A DNA stretch of 34,915 nt from JAJYQH01 sp036261615. GTDB lineage: Bacteria > Actinomycetota > Actinomycetes > Propionibacteriales > Propionibacteriaceae. Shown here one piece after another: positions 32,305-34,915 of this stretch. Every line of letters begins with the position of its first letter. The first letter of the stretch is position 1. A model generated the notes under the pieces. It did not search any database. It was given only the letters and a program-made list of their open reading frames with translations, and was not told the DNA's origin. The stretch is taken from the NCBI GenBank assembly GCA_036261615.1, contig DATAKK010000058.1, positions 1-34,915 of the forward strand. Reading direction: 5' to 3'. The position numbers and the translations under genes are program-made.

Positions 32305-32864
32305 ACGAGATCCTGTGGTACACCTCCCGGGCGACCGGGGTCGTCAGCATGGTGCTGCTCACCTACGTGGTGGTGGCCGGCATGATGATCGCCGGACGCC
32401 GGCGTCCGCACGGCGCGAGCCCGACCATCCTCATGGCCCTGCACCGCTGGATCGCGCTCGGCATGTCGGTCTTCCTGCTCCTGCACATCGTCACCGCGAT
32501 CGCCGAGACCTTCGTCAACATCAACTGGATCTCCTTCATCGTGCCGTTCACCAGCGGCTACGCGCCCTTCGAGGTGGGCCTCGGCACCCTCTCCTTCGAC
32601 CTCATGATCGCCGTGCTCGTCACCTCGTACCTGCGGCACCGGATCCCCGAGCGGCGGTGGAAGGGCGTGCACTGGCTCGCCTACGGACTGTGGCCGATCG
32701 CGGTCATCCACGGGTTCACCCTCGGCACCAGCCAGGAGTGGGGGCTCCGGCTGATCACCCTCGGCTGCGGCGTCGTCGGCCTCATCGCCATCGCCTGGCG
32801 GCTCAACGCCCGCCACCACGACCGCCAGCGCCGCGACGTCATCCTCGAACAGGAGTGGTCATGA
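32301..32864 (+). CDS. Ferric-reductase-like transmembrane haem protein
   Basis: The protein has 187 residues and about six membrane helices of the ferric reductase-like domain. Two His pairs, His48/His62 (ALHRW, LLHIV) and His124/His137 (VHWLAY, VIHGF), sit in separate helices at 14- and 13-residue spacing, as expected for two stacked b-type haems crossing the membrane. The ATGA overlaps with apbE and with the next gene show tight translational coupling. It most likely carries electrons across the membrane to an external acceptor or flavoprotein. Unlike full NOX/FRE proteins it has no C-terminal flavin/NADPH domain; that role would fall to the NuoF-like partner. Confidence 0.9.
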   Translation: MNEILWYTSRATGVVSMVLLTYVVVAGMMIAGRRRPHGASPTILMALHRWIALGMSVFLLLHIVTAIAETFVNINWISFIVPFTSGYAPFEVGLGTLSFDLMIAVLVTSYLRHRIPERRWKGVHWLAYGLWPIAVIHGFTLGTSQEWGLRLITLGCGVVGLIAIAWRLNARHHDRQRRDVILEQEWS

Positions 32865-33976
32865 CCCCCACGACACCCCAACGCACCGGCGTCCAGTTGC
32901 TCGACTCGCTGGACGCCGCCGGCCTCACCGGCCGCGGGGGAGCCGCGTTCCCCTCGGCGGTCAAGCTGCGGGCGCTGACCCGGCGCCGCACGACGCTCAT
33001 CGTCAACGCCTGCGACGGCGAACTCGGCGCGGTCAAGGACGGCTGGGTGGTCGCGAACCACCTGGACGAGCTGCTCCACGGCGCCCAGCTCGTGCAGCGG
33101 CTGGCGCGGGGCGACGTCATGTTCGCCGCCCACCGTGGCTCCGCCACCGAGCAGCGGTTGCGGGCGGCCCGGGTCGACGTGCTCGACGCACCGAGCCGCT
33201 ACGTCTCCTCCGAGGAGAGCTCGCTCATCAACCTCTCGCAGGGTGGCCTGGCCCGACCGATGACCAAGCGGTCCCTCTACATCCAGGGGGGCCGCGACTC
33301 CACCGGACGCCGCATCGCGCCGACCGTCGTCCTCAACGCCGAAACCGTGTGGCGGATCGCCCAGATCGCCGAGCGCGGTCCCACGTGGTTCCGCGGGTAC
33401 GGAACGGAGTCGGAGCCCGGCCCCCGGCTCGCGTCGGTGGGCGGGTACGTCGGCCGGCCCGTGGTCGTCGAGACCCAGGCCGGGGTGCCGGTCGGTGAAC
33501 TCCTCTCCGCGGCCCGGGTGCCGGGCGACGCCGAGTACGTGCTGATCAACGGGCTGGGCGGCGCGTTCGCCAGCCTCGCCGGGGTGTCCTCGGCGTCCTG
33601 GTCGCGGGAGGGGCTCGCGCCCTTCGGCGCCCGGTTGGGCCCGGGCATCTTCGAGGTCGTCGACCCGCGGCGCTGTCCCCTCGACGCCGTCTCCGAACTG
33701 CTCGCCTACGCCGCCGGGGAGTCGGCGGGCCAGTGCGGGCCGTGCATGTTCGGCGTCCCCGAGCTCTCGGGGCTGTGGCAGCAGTACCTGCGGACGCCGT
33801 CAGCGCGCCACCGCCGCGCCCTCGACATCAACCTCGGGCTGCTGCCCGGCCGCGGCGGGTGCAAGTTCCCCGACGGCGTCGCCGGGCTGGCCGTCAACGC
33901 CCTCGCGGTGTTCGCCGACCACATCACCGAGCACGCGTCCGGACGCTGCCGCTACGCCACGAGGAGGACCGCATGA
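32861..33976 (+). CDS. NuoF-like NAD(P)H/FMN-binding flavoprotein with modified Fe-S site
   Basis: The protein has 371 residues. Resemblance to the NADH-binding subunit of complex I includes GRGGAAFPSAVKL (24-36), the acidic NACDGELG stretch (49-56), SSEESSLINLSQGG (116-129), a beta-grasp SLBB-like region (about 200-245) and the C-terminal iron-sulfur region. In NuoF that last region has ESCGKCxPC plus a later Cys; here it reads ESAGQCGPC, so the first ligand is Ala289 while Cys292, Cys295 and Cys334 remain. It should take electrons from NAD(P)H and deliver them to the ferredoxin or the haem protein. It is coupled by ATGA on both sides. Confidence 0.88.
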   Translation: MTPTTPQRTGVQLLDSLDAAGLTGRGGAAFPSAVKLRALTRRRTTLIVNACDGELGAVKDGWVVANHLDELLHGAQLVQRLARGDVMFAAHRGSATEQRLRAARVDVLDAPSRYVSSEESSLINLSQGGLARPMTKRSLYIQGGRDSTGRRIAPTVVLNAETVWRIAQIAERGPTWFRGYGTESEPGPRLASVGGYVGRPVVVETQAGVPVGELLSAARVPGDAEYVLINGLGGAFASLAGVSSASWSREGLAPFGARLGPGIFEVVDPRRCPLDAVSELLAYAAGESAGQCGPCMFGVPELSGLWQQYLRTPSARHRRALDINLGLLPGRGGCKFPDGVAGLAVNALAVFADHITEHASGRCRYATRRTA

Positions 33977-34188
33977 CGTCCGGAGCCCGCGTCGAGGACA
34001 GCGTGCCGTTGCAGGTCGACCGGATGTCCTGCACCGGCCACGGCGTCTGCGCGCAGATCCTGCCCCGCAACATCGCCCTGGATGCCCACGGCTACCCGAT
34101 CCTCCTCGACGACCGGGTCGATGCCGAGGAGGGGGACACCGCGATCCGGATGTGCCCCGCCCGCGCCCTCTATTGGAAGGGCAGCTGA
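33973..34188 (+). CDS. Small single-cluster ferredoxin with three cysteines
   Basis: The protein has 71 residues. Cys20, Cys26 (CTGHGVC) and Cys61 (MCPARAL) are the only cysteines, with His23 at the position of the missing central ligand. This is the pattern of actinobacterial [3Fe-4S] ferredoxins that serve cytochromes P450 and related reductases. As the last gene of the ATGA-coupled operon it probably shuttles electrons between the NuoF-like protein and the membrane haem protein. Electron direction is not evident from sequence. Confidence 0.9.
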   Translation: MTSGARVEDSVPLQVDRMSCTGHGVCAQILPRNIALDAHGYPILLDDRVDAEEGDTAIRMCPARALYWKGS

Positions 34189-34207
34189 GGGGCCCGTACA
34201 CTGGGAC

Positions 34208-34330
34208 GTCTTGAGGGGAGTACTTCGAGAAGCCCCACCCGGTCAGTACGGCCGCCCGACGGCGGTCCCGGGTGGCGCCGGCGTCCCGATGCCGGTGAAG
34301 GAGACCTCAGACCGATCATCGATCTGAGGA
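34208..34330 (+). ncRNA. Candidate yybP-ykoY manganese riboswitch with translational switch, upstream of terC
   Basis: The leader holds the family's conserved AGGGGAGTA (34214-34222), a paired GTCAGTAC loop (34242-34249) and the 3' element GGAGACCTC (34300-34308). P1 forms between GTC-T-TGAGG (34208-34216, one bulged T) and CCTCAGAC (34305-34312). The same 3' strand CCTCAGA (34305-34311) is also perfectly complementary to TCTGAGG (34323-34329), whose GAGGA is the ribosome-binding site 6 bases before the terC ATG. Metal-stabilised P1 would therefore free the site (ON switch). Assignment is by eye; tertiary contacts were not modelled. Confidence 0.82.
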
Positions 34331-34336
34331 CCGCCC

Positions 34337-34915
34337 ATGCCCCACCACCTCCCGCTCCTGGAAACCGTCGCGACGCCCGCCCTGTGGACCTGGACCCTGG
34401 CCGGCGTCCTCGCCCTGTTCGCCGTCGACTTCGTCATCACCCGGCGTCCGCACGAGGTGAGCACCCGCGAGGCGGTCGGCTGGTCGGCCTTCTACATCGC
34501 CCTGCCGCTCGCGTTCGGCGGCTGGATCTGGGCCACCTACGGTGGCGACACCGGCCTCGCGTTCCTCTCGGGCTACGTCGTCGAGAAGTCGCTGAGCGTG
34601 GACAACCTCTTCGTGTTCATGCTGCTGCTCGGCGGGTTCGCCGTCCCGAGAGTGTTGCAGCAGCGGGTGCTGCTCATCGGTGTCGCCGGCGCGCTGGTGA
34701 TGCGCGCGGTCTTCATCGCCCTCGGCGCGGTGCTGCTCGCCCGGTTCAGCGTCACGTTCCTCGTGTTCGGCCTGATCCTGCTGGTGAGCGCGGTCAAGGT
34801 GTGGCGCGACGCCGTCCGCGGCCACGACGACGAGCCCGACGTCGGCGGCCTGGCCGTCGTGCGGTGGATCCGGCGCGTGCTGCCCGTGTCCGAGGGCTAC
34901 CGGGGCACGGCGCTG
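34337..34915 (+). CDS. TerC/Alx-family membrane protein (partial, runs off the window)
   Basis: The first 193 residues are present and the frame is open at the edge. ATG 34337 has GAGGA 6 bases upstream. The hallmark TerC/Alx segment VVEKSLSVDNLFVFMLLL (81-98) is present with Glu83, Asp89 and Asn90, and an acidic residue in helix 1 (AVDFVI, Asp31). Membrane helices are seen at about 16-36, 48-66, 88-100, 107-127 and 130-147. Members export manganese and load Mn on exoenzymes. The riboswitch candidate in the leader is typical for this family and supports the Mn role. Confidence 0.93.
   Translation, partial: MPHHLPLLETVATPALWTWTLAGVLALFAVDFVITRRPHEVSTREAVGWSAFYIALPLAFGGWIWATYGGDTGLAFLSGYVVEKSLSVDNLFVFMLLLGGFAVPRVLQQRVLLIGVAGALVMRAVFIALGAVLLARFSVTFLVFGLILLVSAVKVWRDAVRGHDDEPDVGGLAVVRWIRRVLPVSEGYRGTAL

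Overview
The window is about 35 kb of very GC-rich chromosome with dense, short-spaced genes and many GTG starts and ATGA/GTGA overlaps. Content points to an actinomycete: MarP-like protease, MprAB-like two-component pair, cell-wall-binding repeat protein, sucrase/ferredoxin-like protein, DUF559 protein and DHA2 exporter. A Propionibacteriaceae-like host is my guess; genus cannot be fixed by reading. I saw no rRNA, tRNA or CRISPR array.

Layout. Positions 1-3106 are less GC-rich. They hold a decayed IS3-family transposase remnant, a secreted cell-wall-binding (CWB2) protein with a large helical insertion, a strong terminator and about 590 bp of apparently empty DNA. Positions 3107-13393 are housekeeping and sugar metabolism: MarP-like protease, 3-hydroxyisobutyrate-dehydrogenase-like enzyme, then a minus-strand series (GH3 glycosidase, metallo-beta-lactamase-fold hydrolase, heparinase II/III-like protein, NagB) interrupted by a repeat-filled spacer, and on the plus strand a sucrase/ferredoxin-like protein overlapping an AlkA-like glycosylase. 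Positions 13412-17398 (minus) carry a sensor kinase/response regulator pair, an S51-type peptidase-like protein, a low-molecular-weight phosphatase and a small membrane protein. Positions 17483-20328 carry ornithine carbamoyltransferase, a Nudix hydrolase, and a DUF559/AbiEi-like gene bracketed by long hairpin-forming repeats. Positions 20565-29185 carry a heterodimeric ABC exporter, a GH15 glycosidase and two MFS transporters.

The most interesting part is 29576-34188. Three promoters carry the same triple direct repeat, CACAG-N17-CACAG-N6-CACAG. They precede two paralogous small Ser/Thr-rich anchored proteins and a four-gene overlapping operon: ApbE flavin transferase, ferric-reductase-like membrane haem protein, NuoF-like flavoprotein and a three-cysteine ferredoxin. 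I read this as one co-regulated envelope electron-transfer module. A terC gene follows, behind what looks like a yybP-ykoY manganese riboswitch whose P1 strand can alternatively sequester the terC ribosome-binding site. terC runs off the window end.
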